Origin: Bacteroidota bacterium
GTDB lineage: Bacteria > Bacteroidota > Bacteroidia > Bacteroidales > FEN-979
Direction: 5' to 3'
Length of the DNA: 61,560 nucleotides
NCBI GenBank assembly: GCA_026391835.1
Contig: JAPLDF010000068.1
Location: 252,101 to 313,660 of the forward strand
Shown: positions 24,345-34,400 of the stretch, piece by piece
Layout of the letters: every line of letters begins with the position of its first letter
Numbering within the stretch: the stretch's first letter is position 1
Made by a program: the position numbers and the translations under genes
Notes under the pieces: model-generated
Databases searched by the model: none
Told to the model about the DNA's origin: nothing
Seen by the model: the letters and a program-made list of their open reading frames with translations, nothing else

Positions 24345-27300
24345 ATGTTGGAATTAGAATCACTTCTGGAAGAATGGAAAAGCAATGTCCATTCAGGTAC
24401 AAAGAGCCGCCAGGCTGCCCTCTCTCTTCTTGCGGAAGCAGAAAAGGCATTCACAATGAACCAGGAGAAACTGGTACCTGAACCGCTGTGGCTTGTTTTT
24501 TTGGACATTACCAAAAACGTTGATTTTCTCCAGGCCCTGGAGACGGATGCCGCCCGGAAAAGATGGACCGAAGTGGTCTTCTGCATCATACAGCATACCA
24601 ACTACGGTCTCCGCGACATGATGGAACAACGTGTTTTGCAAAACCCGAACCATGTGCTCTTTAAAGACATGTCGACAGCGGTGGCAATTGACTGGACCTA
24701 CGAACAGATCTTCCGGCATCTTCGGGAAATTGCCAGCGTGTTTTATAAAATTGTCCAGGATGCTCCCAGGGTAGCATTTTACACTGAAAACTGCCTCGAA
24801 GGGGCGTGCACCGACCTGGCCTGCCTGATGTTCGGCATTTTTGATACGCCGCTCAGCCCGCATTTTAAAACAGATGTACTGCTGCACATATTTAATGAAT
24901 TACATATCAACATTGCGTTGGCCGACACGGAGGAGCGGCTGCTGGTCCTTCAGAAAATACGTGAAAAAACTGAAATAAAGTTCTCCATATTATCATTGCA
25001 GCCGGTTACCCCAAAAACGCGTGAAATCCCATACCTGGTCGAGGAGTGCAAAAAAATATCCCGCTGGGATATGGATGCGATTCTTGGGGACCTCCCCGGC
25101 AAATCCAACAACCAGGTCGCAACAACCATGTTCACCTCGGGAAGTACCGGCCTGCCCAAGGGGGTGTCGTTCTCCATTTACAATATAGTATCAAAACGGT
25201 TTGCCAGGGGCGCAGCCCTGCCGGATGTCGGCGAGGTGGTTTTCCTTTGCTACCTGCCCCTTTTTCATACTTTTGGACGATACCTGGAAATGACCGGCGC
25301 AATTTTCTGGAACGGCACCTATATTTTCGCGGGAAACACCTCGTCGGAGACCTTGCTCTCCCTCTTCCCCAAAACAAACCCTTCCGGTTTTATCAGCATC
25401 CCGCTGCGCTGGCAGGAACTCTTTGAAAAATGCCAGGAGAAGGTCAGCAATGTCGAAAGTCCGGAACTCCGGGAGCAGGCTGTGCGCGATGTGGTCGGTT
25501 CCAGGTTGCACTGGGGCCTGTCGGCAGCCGGTTATCTCGATCCTGAAGTATTCCGCTTTTTCAACCATTATGGCATCCATCTAAACAGCGGTTTTGGTAT
25601 GACGGAGGCTACCGGGGGGATTACCATGACACCACCCGGGAAATACAAGGATTTCACCGTCGGAATCCCTTTACCCGGCGTCAGGACAAGACTTGCAGGT
25701 GGATCCGAACTCCAGCTCAGCGGTCATTATATCGGCCGCTACCTCGAAGATGCAGGACCTGGCGACATCATCCCGTATCCCCTATCGGATGAAAAAGATA
25801 TTTGGCTGTCAACGGGCGACGTCTTCAAGATTTCAAAGGATGGTTATTACCAGATCATTGACAGGGTAAAGGACATTTACAAAAATAACCGTGGCCAGAC
25901 GGTGGCGCCCCAGGTAATTGAAAAGAAGTTTTACAAAGTCCCGGGGATTAAAAATGTCTTCCTCGTTGGCGACAACCGTCCCTACAATGTATTGCTCATC
26001 GTTCCTGATAAAGACGATCCCATTTTCAACTCGCTGCATGGAGACAACATGACCGAGTATTATCACCAGATCGTCATGGCAGCCAACAACGAGGTGGCCC
26101 CGTACGAAAGAGTGATTAATTTCACCCTGCTCGACAGGGATTTCAGCACTGAAAATGGCGAACTTACCCCCAAAGGCTCTTTTAACAGGAAAGCCATTGA
26201 GACAAACTTCAGGGAGGCTGTTGAATTATTATATCAAAGTACTGTTGTCCGGATCAATGCCGGAGATTTTACAATTTCCATCCCCAAATGGTTCTTCCGC
26301 GACCTCGGCATTCTTGAGACTGACATCCTGTTCGACCGCCATCGTTTGATAAACCGGCGCGACGGTTCCAAACTTTTTATCAGGAAGGTTCAGGGAAAGT
26401 GGTTTCAGATCGGCCACCTGAAATACCATATTGAATCAGCCAACATCGACATGGGACTGATAACGCGGCAACCCAAAATCTGGACAGGAAATCCTGCGAT
26501 GATTGCGTTCTGCCCGGTTAAAGAGGGTTGGGATACGTCCATGAAAGACTTCGCGGCCAGCATATACCTTCCCGGATTTAAACAATTCGATGAAAAAAAC
26601 TTCCCGGTAATAAAATCCATCCGCGACCAACACCTGATTGAGGTAAACTACCTGATTTTCAGTGCATATTTCCGGGGACTGGAGGAAGCCTACAAGGCTA
26701 CGGATGAACTTGGCAGGATCCTCATCCAGGCAGAGCCACGTTTAGCCATGGTAATCAGGCACCGGATTGAGGCACTTGCCTATCATCCGGATGAGGAGAT
26801 CCGCTGCCTCGCCTACCGGCTAATCCTGCTAAAGGCACCAAATCCTGAAGACATCCAGAATATGCCTTCGTTCATTGAATCGGGGCGCTCCTTTCTCAAT
26901 GAAAATTCAATTCGTGAGATAGCATCCAGCAACTTCGGAAAACACCGGCTGGACGCCCTTAAACAACGACTTTACTGGTACAGGACGCATCTGAAATGGC
27001 CGGCATCAAAAAAACACCGGCAGGCATTCACGGATGTCCTTGGAATGCTTTACAATTTCGCAGTGCTTCACCTGGAATATTATGTGCCGGTACGTGCTGA
27101 ACTGTCGCGGTGGATTCTGCACAAAGAAGACGGTTATCTCTCTAAAATTGCTGAAAACTATTTCTATTCGCTGGCTGCTGTTTTTGAAAAGGAAGTCGAA
27201 AGCAAATCAAACCGTGATGCACTTTCGGACTGGAAATCAAAGCTTGTTTTTGAACACGGGATTTCGGACCAGGAAAAAAAGCGTGTCACAAAAATCTTCC

Positions 27301-28934
27301 ACTCCACAACCTTCCTCAAGGAAAGCATTATCCTGACGTTTAATGAGCGTGACTTTATGCTGGACGATGTGCCGGAAAAGGGGATATGGATCCTGCGGCT
27401 GCTCGCATTCAAGGAGTTCAAGCATTACCGGCTTTCCATCAATACCAACCAGGGTAAACATTTTGATCTGCACATGGTGTTGAGCGAAAACCCTGATTTC
27501 AGGCCCCGGCCGGAAACATTTTATTGGCTGGCATCGCTGGCAGGGTTCCCTTACGGACCTGCCGTCGCCCCTATTCTTGGCAGCAGCAGGCCAAACCTTG
27601 GCGTACTTACAACACAATATATTGGCGGGCTCACAGCCTGGGATAAGATCCGTGAATTGTCAGAGATTCACCGTTCTTCAGGCTTTATCAGGAGAAATGA
27701 ATGGAAAAAGCTGTTCATCAAGTCGTTTGCGGTTATTTTCAAAGCCTGGCATCATAGTGGTTACCAGATTGTTCCCGGGGCAATTTCACCTGCAAACGTG
27801 GCAATTCCGGAGATGGACTTTCGCGAAAGTGCGGTGATTTTATCCCTTGCGGGCTGGTCGCAATACAAAAATACGTTGTCTCTCATTGAACCCATGCTGC
27901 AGGACTATTACTGCAAAACCGCTTCCATCTACCCGTGGTGCCGCAACCAGCTTGAAATAGCCTGGATTTTTGACGCCTGCATTGAAGCGCTCGGAAAACA
28001 GGAGGCTATTAAGTTCCTGGAAAAACTGAGGCATGACCTGGGCTCAAAAACACTGACCTGCTTCGATTCGACAGGGATGCAGTCGCACCTCGGCGACTAT
28101 CTTAATGTTTCAATAAAACAATATTATCTGCCGGTGGCATTGTTCAGCGCCATCGACCAGTATCTCGACTGGTATAAAATGAACCCGCTTACCACCTCTG
28201 CAGCAAAAGAACAAACCTGCATTGAATTGATGGAACTTTACCGGTTACAGCAGGAGGCAGAACTTGTCCGTTATTTCCTGTACCGTCATACCTATTTTTC
28301 TGATGCCCCCGGGGAGATCAGGGATGCATTTGACAAACTGATTGCCCGCATGATGACACAGCCCGAGGGGCTGGCAATCCAGTTGATTGAACTTTCAGAT
28401 CTCCAGTCAGGAATAAACGAAGCTGAAGATAAAAATGTTTTCAGCAGGATGGTTTTCCCCCGCCTGCAGGGAGAACAGGGCTTTGACTTTATGAAAGTAG
28501 GTGAGAGCCTGCAGGAACATCTGGTGGTACGCTTCGCTTTCGAGGATAACTCGGGCCGGAAGTACATCCTCAGGGAACCGGTTGCCGCGCGTGAGATAGG
28601 ACAATTATATCAGCTCTTTTTTCGTGAAAATTACCCGAAAGAAATTACAGATAAAGACCACCAGTTTGTCCTGACCGATGAAAACGAGAAGATCGTAGGA
28701 GGAATAACGTTCAGGTATATTGAAGACCATAATATCCTGCTCGACGGACTTGTTGTCACCTCTTCGCTGCAGGGGAAAGGCATTGCATCATGTATGATCG
28801 AGAATTTCTTCGCAAGTATGGCGGCCAGGGGCATTGAAGTTATAAAGGCCCATTTCCTTTTTGGGAACTACTATCTTAAACATTTCTTCGAAGTTGACAA
28901 GAAATGGGGTGCCCTGATCAAGAAGTTAAAATAG
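24345..28934 (+). CDS. Giant fusion: AMP-forming ligase, unknown middle region, GNAT acetyltransferase
   Basis: This is a 1529-residue protein without signal peptide or membrane segment, so probably cytosolic. Residues about 90-620 form an adenylate-forming (ANL) ligase like long-chain acyl-CoA synthetases: P-loop TSGSTGLPKG (264-273), GFGMTEATGG (417-425), STGD (489-492) and the hinge-like DRVKDIYKNNRGQTVAP. Residues about 1395-1528 look like a GNAT acetyltransferase, with the acetyl-CoA loop SSLQGKGIASCMIE (QGKGIA at 1476-1481) after VGGITFRY. The roughly 750 residues between match nothing I recognise. Segments TTQYIGGLTAWDKIRE and GYQIVPGAISPANVAI (from 1139) faintly recall the hinge and catalytic loop of kinase-like folds, but the usual Asp is missing. 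ATG 24345 is preferred over TTG 24339. It lies 48 nt after ctaB and 33 nt before icd. Substrate unknown. Confidence 0.85.
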   Translation: MLELESLLEEWKSNVHSGTKSRQAALSLLAEAEKAFTMNQEKLVPEPLWLVFLDITKNVDFLQALETDAARKRWTEVVFCIIQHTNYGLRDMMEQRVLQNPNHVLFKDMSTAVAIDWTYEQIFRHLREIASVFYKIVQDAPRVAFYTENCLEGACTDLACLMFGIFDTPLSPHFKTDVLLHIFNELHINIALADTEERLLVLQKIREKTEIKFSILSLQPVTPKTREIPYLVEECKKISRWDMDAILGDLPGKSNNQVATTMFTSGSTGLPKGVSFSIYNIVSKRFARGAALPDVGEVVFLCYLPLFHTFGRYLEMTGAIFWNGTYIFAGNTSSETLLSLFPKTNPSGFISIPLRWQELFEKCQEKVSNVESPELREQAVRDVVGSRLHWGLSAAGYLDPEVFRFFNHYGIHLNSGFGMTEATGGITMTPPGKYKDFTVGIPLPGVRTRLAGGSELQLSGHYIGRYLEDAGPGDIIPYPLSDEKDIWLSTGDVFKISKDGYYQIIDRVKDIYKNNRGQTVAPQVIEKKFYKVPGIKNVFLVGDNRPYNVLLIVPDKDDPIFNSLHGDNMTEYYHQIVMAANNEVAPYERVINFTLLDRDFSTENGELTPKGSFNRKAIETNFREAVELLYQSTVVRINAGDFTISIPKWFFRDLGILETDILFDRHRLINRRDGSKLFIRKVQGKWFQIGHLKYHIESANIDMGLITRQPKIWTGNPAMIAFCPVKEGWDTSMKDFAASIYLPGFKQFDEKNFPVIKSIRDQHLIEVNYLIFSAYFRGLEEAYKATDELGRILIQAEPRLAMVIRHRIEALAYHPDEEIRCLAYRLILLKAPNPEDIQNMPSFIESGRSFLNENSIREIASSNFGKHRLDALKQRLYWYRTHLKWPASKKHRQAFTDVLGMLYNFAVLHLEYYVPVRAELSRWILHKEDGYLSKIAENYFYSLAAVFEKEVESKSNRDALSDWKSKLVFEHGISDQEKKRVTKIFHSTTFLKESIILTFNERDFMLDDVPEKGIWILRLLAFKEFKHYRLSINTNQGKHFDLHMVLSENPDFRPRPETFYWLASLAGFPYGPAVAPILGSSRPNLGVLTTQYIGGLTAWDKIRELSEIHRSSGFIRRNEWKKLFIKSFAVIFKAWHHSGYQIVPGAISPANVAIPEMDFRESAVILSLAGWSQYKNTLSLIEPMLQDYYCKTASIYPWCRNQLEIAWIFDACIEALGKQEAIKFLEKLRHDLGSKTLTCFDSTGMQSHLGDYLNVSIKQYYLPVALFSAIDQYLDWYKMNPLTTSAAKEQTCIELMELYRLQQEAELVRYFLYRHTYFSDAPGEIRDAFDKLIARMMTQPEGLAIQLIELSDLQSGINEAEDKNVFSRMVFPRLQGEQGFDFMKVGESLQEHLVVRFAFEDNSGRKYILREPVAAREIGQLYQLFFRENYPKEITDKDHQFVLTDENEKIVGGITFRYIEDHNILLDGLVVTSSLQGKGIASCMIENFFASMAARGIEVIKAHFLFGNYYLKHFFEVDKKWGALIKKLK

Positions 28935-28967
28935 TTGTAATATTGCAAAAAATTAAACTTTGTTGTT

Positions 28968-30233
28968 ATGAATGGAGAAAAAATAACCCTTATAAACGGG
29001 AAACTCACGGTTCCCGACAATCCGGTCATCCCTTTTATTGAAGGTGACGGAATTGGCCCTGATATCTGGCGTGCCAGCGTTCGTGTACTTGATGCAGCAG
29101 TTGAAAAAGCGTATGCCGGCAAGCGGAAAATTGCCTGGAGGGAAGTCCTGGCAGGAGAAAAAGCATTTAAACAAACCGGCGAATGGCTGCCCCAGGAAAC
29201 CCTGGATGTGATTCGTGAGTACCTGGTTGCCATCAAAGGCCCTCTTACCACCCCTGTCGGTGGCGGTATCCGCTCAATCAATGTGGCTTTGCGCCAGATT
29301 CTTGATCTCTACACCTGCCTCCGGCCGGTACGATATTTCACGGGTGTCCCGTCGCCCGTTAAACGCCCTGAAACCACCGACATGGTGATTTTCCGCGAAA
29401 ATACCGAAGATATCTATGCAGGAATAGAATGGATGCAGGGCACTCCCGAAGTCGAAAAAGTGGTCAGGTTCCTGATCGATGAGATGGGGGTGAATAAAAT
29501 TCGTTTTCCCGAAACCTCCTCCATCGGCATTAAACCTGTTTCGAAAGAGGGAACCGAGCGCCTGGTGAGAGCCGCGATACTTTATGCCATCACCCACAAA
29601 AAGCCATCCGTTACCCTGGTACACAAAGGGAACATCATGAAATTCACCGAAGGCCAGTTCAAACAATGGGGATATGAACTTGCCGAAAGGGAATTCGGGG
29701 ATAAGGTATTCACCTGGATGACCTACGACAGGATCAAAGCCAAAGATGGCGACAGCGCTGCCGAAACCGCACAAACGGCTGCAGTTTCATCCGGAAAAAT
29801 TATTATCAAAGATGTAATTGCCGATGCATTCCTGCAGCAAATCCTTACACGTCCGGCAGAATATTCCGTCATAGCAACGCTAAACCTGAATGGCGACTAT
29901 ATCTCCGACGCCCTTGCAGCCATTGTGGGCGGGATCGGCATCGCACCCGGGGCAAACATCAACTATGTAACCGGACATGCCGTATTTGAAGCAACACATG
30001 GCACTGCACCCAAATATGCAGGCAAAGACCAGGTAAACCCCGGGTCGGTCATCCTTTCAGGTGCGATGATGTTTGAATATATGGGATGGATTGAGGCTGC
30101 TGAAATGATCGTAAAAGGCCTTGAAGGCGCCATCAGCAAAAAACGGGTGACCTACGACTTTGAACGGTTGATGGAAGGAGCCACAAAACTTAAATGTTCT
30201 GAATTCGGCACCGAAATTATTGCCAATATGTAA
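28968..30233 (+). CDS. icd: Isocitrate dehydrogenase, NADP-dependent
   Basis: This 421-residue TCA-cycle enzyme oxidises isocitrate to 2-oxoglutarate. Motifs are [11 protein letters not shown] at the N-terminus, [13 protein letters not shown] (Ser103, the place of the regulatory serine Ser113 of E. coli), [28 protein letters not shown], and the cofactor segment [18 protein letters not shown]. That last segment closely follows the NADP-specific E. coli enzyme. Transcription very probably ends at the hairpin 60 nt downstream. Being beside a respiratory cluster fits an aerobic TCA cycle, but co-transcription with the upstream fusion gene is only suggested by the 33-nt spacing. Confidence 0.97.
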   Translation: MNGEKITLINGKLTVPDNPVIPFIEGDGIGPDIWRASVRVLDAAVEKAYAGKRKIAWREVLAGEKAFKQTGEWLPQETLDVIREYLVAIKGPLTTPVGGGIRSINVALRQILDLYTCLRPVRYFTGVPSPVKRPETTDMVIFRENTEDIYAGIEWMQGTPEVEKVVRFLIDEMGVNKIRFPETSSIGIKPVSKEGTERLVRAAILYAITHKKPSVTLVHKGNIMKFTEGQFKQWGYELAEREFGDKVFTWMTYDRIKAKDGDSAAETAQTAAVSSGKIIIKDVIADAFLQQILTRPAEYSVIATLNLNGDYISDALAAIVGGIGIAPGANINYVTGHAVFEATHGTAPKYAGKDQVNPGSVILSGAMMFEYMGWIEAAEMIVKGLEGAISKKRVTYDFERLMEGATKLKCSEFGTEIIANM

Positions 30234-30256
30234 TCTTCCCCGTTTGGGAAAATGGG

Positions 30257-30283
30257 CAGGGACGCATTTATAATGCATCCCTG
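30257..30283. other. Small hairpin downstream of icd
   Basis: CAGGGACGCAT (30257-30267) pairs with ATGCATCCCTG (30273-30283) with one mismatch and a 5-nt loop. No T-run follows directly. It sits just before the strong terminator and may help it. Confidence 0.6.
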
Positions 30284-30291
30284 TTATCAAC

Positions 30292-30335
30292 AAAAAAAAA
30301 TTGGGACACATTCATTATGTGTCCCAATTTTTTTT
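30292..30335. terminator. Two-way intrinsic terminator between icd and the PorP/SprF gene
   Basis: A perfect 11-bp stem TTGGGACACAT/ATGTGTCCCAA (30301-30311 with 30317-30327) and a 5-nt loop are flanked by nine A on the left and eight T on the right. It therefore works in either direction. It separates convergent icd from the minus-strand gene, whose TAA stop lies inside the T-run. Confidence 0.93.
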
Positions 30336-31440
30336 AATAGAACGTCGGACATTCCATGGGGCCTCCCCCACTTCCCCGCCGGCCGCTGCCGCCGGGAACA
30401 AAGCCTCCGCCCCCGCCACCACCGAAGATCGACAATTTGTCAAACTCAAGGATCAACGATATCTCATGTGCCCCGCCGGTGCCCTGGAGGGCCCCGGAGA
30501 TCTGGAGGTCGTAACTGTACATGAACTTGAGGTTCATGTCTTCGTAAAAATTGTACTTGTACCCGGCTACCAGCGCAATCGCACTGTTGACCACACCCGT
30601 CATGGTTGACTTGAACCAGCCGCCTACATAAATATTGTATTTCAACAGGTTAAGCCCGACCTGCAAGGAATTCAGGCCGCCCTGGTTCTGGTAGATCCCG
30701 CCGATGTTCACCTTTAAGGGATCGTCACTGCTGCGCGACATCATCGAGGAACCACCGGGACCGGTGGCGATGATCACGTCGAACTGGCCAACCCATTTGC
30801 GCGGGTAAGGTGATGAACCTGTGGAGAGAAAACTTACATCCGGTTTGAAAATATGATCAACTGCAAGGCCGATATTCCCGCTCACATTCCCGCCCGGGTT
30901 GATGAACTGCAAAACACCGCCTACCCCAAAATCTGGTACCACGCGTTTGTTCGCATCCGGCGAAGCCACCATCGAAGGATAGATGTTGCCATACTTCGGA
31001 TCAAGGTTGTTGGAATACACCAGGTCGTCCCAGTTGATCCTGCGCTGCATGATACCCGCCTTGATACCGATCTGGCTGACCATGAAACTTGTGATGGGGA
31101 TCCGTACGCCGATCGTCAGGGCTGCGCCGAAGTTGTTGATCAGGCCCACGCCAGGGGTATCCTGGTTGATCATGATCCCGATGCCACCTGCCCCCGGAAG
31201 ACTCCTGTCGCCAAGGTCTGCTGAAAAAAAGTAGGACTTGAACGAAATCGGCAGGCTCGGCCACTGGTTGCGATAGAGAAACCTCGCCCTTACACCCGTG
31301 TTGATGCCCGTGAAGGCCGGGTTGTAGTACATCGGTGTGCTGAAATACTGCGAATAGTTCATGTCCTGGCTGTGCGCATGCGGAACAATCCCAAGCAAAC
31401 TCAGAATCACAAGAATCGGATATAGGTATCGGTTTTTCAT
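30334..31440 (-). CDS. PorP/SprF-family type IX secretion outer-membrane protein
   Basis: This 368-residue exported beta-barrel-like protein has a signal peptide ending at HAHSQ. The family hallmark follows at once: DMNYSQYFSTPMYYNPAFTG, then RFLYRNQWPSLP. This is the N-terminus of PorP/SprF proteins. In characterised Flavobacterium systems such proteins are encoded next to, and needed for surface attachment of, very large type B T9SS cargo. That arrangement is seen here, with the 2988-residue PKD protein 18 nt upstream. The C-terminal tail is glycine-rich (FGGGGGGGFVPGG) and unusual for a barrel end. The stop codon overlaps the two-way terminator. Confidence 0.93.
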   Translation of the reverse strand: MKNRYLYPILVILSLLGIVPHAHSQDMNYSQYFSTPMYYNPAFTGINTGVRARFLYRNQWPSLPISFKSYFFSADLGDRSLPGAGGIGIMINQDTPGVGLINNFGAALTIGVRIPITSFMVSQIGIKAGIMQRRINWDDLVYSNNLDPKYGNIYPSMVASPDANKRVVPDFGVGGVLQFINPGGNVSGNIGLAVDHIFKPDVSFLSTGSSPYPRKWVGQFDVIIATGPGGSSMMSRSSDDPLKVNIGGIYQNQGGLNSLQVGLNLLKYNIYVGGWFKSTMTGVVNSAIALVAGYKYNFYEDMNLKFMYSYDLQISGALQGTGGAHEISLILEFDKLSIFGGGGGGGFVPGGSGRRGSGGGPMECPTFY

Positions 31441-31458
31441 CGAGAATGTTGTTAGCGG

Positions 31459-34400
31459 TTATCGGATTAATGTTACACTGCCCATGGTCTTGCTGGAGGT
31501 TCCAACACCAATGTCTGATCCCTCCCACTGCGAATCATCCACAAACAAAGCACTGATCTTCCACATATAGTTACCCTGGGGCATGAGTACTCCTTCAAAG
31601 GTACCATCCCAGCCTTCGGCGGGCATGCCCTTGTCGTCGAGTTTGGTTGATTCCCACATCAAATGCCCCCAGATATCAAACACGGTGACATGATACTGTT
31701 TCAGGTTAACCCCGATAGGCTTGAATAACCTTACACCCAGGTTTGTACTTGATGGCGAGAAAGCATTTGGAACATATAATCCTTTGAACAGCAATTCATA
31801 TGTGTAGAATGTCGTGTCGGTACAATTGAACTGGTTCATGGTGATGAGCTGGATGGTATAGGTGTCGTCGTCGGTAAAGAGCGCTACAGGACTCTGTTCA
31901 TTCGAATATTTACCGTTCCCGAAATTCCAGAAGTAACTCAGGCTGTCGCCGGAGGTGAGGTTGTTCATCTTCACCTGCCCCTGCTTGCCGTTGTAATTGT
32001 TTTCAACGGTGAATGAACTTATCGGGGTCACGTTGACTTTAACTGTCGAGTCAACCGTATCGATACAGCCATAATGGTCTTTGACGATCATCCTGATATC
32101 GTATAACCCTGTTTTCGGGTAGCGGTAACTTGGGTTCATAAGCACGGAAGTGTCCCTGAAGGAAGTCAGATCCCCGAACGACCAGCGCCATTTCCACAGC
32201 GTGGTATCCGATTTAACCGACTTGTCGGTAAAGAACGTAGGATCGCCTTCGCAGGCAGCTGTGTTGTCGTAATGCGCTGCAGGCAGTCCATAGATGCGGG
32301 TCGCCTTGGTTAAGGAGTCTTTACAGCCGTATTTGTTCATCACCACAAGTTTTACGTTGTAGATACCGGCGGTATCGTAAGTGAAGACCGGGTTTTTAAG
32401 GTTTGATGTATCCTTGACAGCTGCACCGAAATCCCAATGCCATCTTGCTATGCCCAGTCCGTATGTTTTGGAAGTATCCCTGAACAACGAGATCTGGTTC
32501 AAACATGTCGGAGGATTGGAGAAGAAGGTATTTGGTGTCGGACGAACGATGACCTTGCTCACCATATCGTCGGTGACGGGAATTCCGTTGACCGTGGTCT
32601 GAATTTCCAGGTTCACGTTATAGCTTCCGCTGTCGGCGTAGGTATGCATGATTGGAGAATTATGCACCGTGTAGATTGTATCGGTTCCGTCTCCCCAGGT
32701 CCAGTGCCATTGCTGGATAAGTGGCGGCGGGGCGATAGGTATCGAATTGTCGGTGAAAGAGACCTTATACCTTGCACACAACGTATCATTGAAGGTGAAT
32801 CCGGCCATGATGCACGGGAACCGCTGTACACTGCGCGTGATGCTGTCCTTACAGCCAAAACTGCTTTCCATAATCAGCTTGACCGTATAAATACCGGGAG
32901 CACCATACACATGATAAGGGTTCTGAAGGATAGAGGTATTGGTGGGACTGCCAACATCGCCAAAATCCCAGCTCCAGCTTTGGATGGTCCCGCTGCCGGT
33001 GATCAGGGTGGAATCGCTGAAATTAATGGTATCGCTGCACAGTTTGCCAACATAACCGAACAATGGTTTTGGCGCCTGGTAAACCGTTACATCATGGTAT
33101 ACGCTGTCGACACAATTATCGGTATTGTAAGCCTTCATTTTCACAACGAATGTTCCCGGGTGTGAAAACACATGGGTGGGCTTTAACAACAATGAAGTGT
33201 TGTTCGGCATGGAACCCGGATCTCCGAAATTCCAGGATACATTGTACAGCTGATCGCCGGGAGTTACATTGATTGTATCAAAAGCTGTTGCAAAACCTTC
33301 ACATTCATTGGTGCTTGTAAACGAGAAGGTGAATCCCGGTTTTACAAAAACATTCATGATGGTGTCATCCTTGCATCCATATGTGTCGGTCACGCTGAGC
33401 GTTACGGGATAGGTCATATTGGTTGCAGGGAAAACATAGGATGGATTCGGGATATTCGAATTGGCCCCGGGCAAAAAAGTCCATAAACGGTCGGCGATCG
33501 ACGAGGCTGTTGCTGTTGAGATATCCTGGAAATCAACCTTGCCTGCCGGGCAATAGTAAGCAGAGGAGGTAAAGTCGGCAAACGGTATTTTCCGTGCAAT
33601 AACGACCATTGTAACCGAATCGCTGCAACCCAGGAAGGTGGTTACGACGAGTTTCACATTGTAGTTGCCTGCTGTAGGAAACGCCCACTTCGGGTTCTTA
33701 TCGGTTGAGGTACAAGTCGGACAGCCGAAATTCCACAGCCACGATCGTATCTGGCTGCCTGGTGCAAGCGACAGGTCGGTGAATTGCGTTGAATCACCCA
33801 CACAGGCCGGCGTATATTGGAACATGGCTGTTGGCTTGGGATTCACGATAACCTGCATGGTTGTATCATGCACACACTGGTTTGAAGTGGTAACCTGGAG
33901 GTTCACAAAATAGGTTCCCTGGTTGTCAAACTTGTGCGTGGGATTCTTCAATGTGGAAGTATTGTATATTCCGCTGCCGGGATCACCAAAGTCCCATTGC
34001 CAGGCCAGGATTGATCCTGTGCCAATGGTAGAGAGGTCGGTAAACTGCGTCGGGCTCGACATACAGGCGGTATCAGCCGAAAACAATGCAAACGGGGCGT
34101 CGTTGATATTGAGGACCTTGAAAGTGGTATCCTTGCACCCGTTGATATTGGTCACGATCAGGCGTACCGTGTCATTGGCGTTGCCGACGGAGAATTCATG
34201 AACAGGGTTGGGCAGGGCAGAGATGTTTTGCGCCCCGGATCCCGGATCACCAAAGTTCCATGACCAGCCGCTCACTGCGGCACCGCCGCCACCCTGCGAG
34301 ATATCTGTAAACTGCATCTGCATCTTCGCGCATCGCACCGCGGGATAGGTAAAGTCGGCCATTGGTTTTTCCTTGACCACCACAGGGTTGATCTTTTCCG

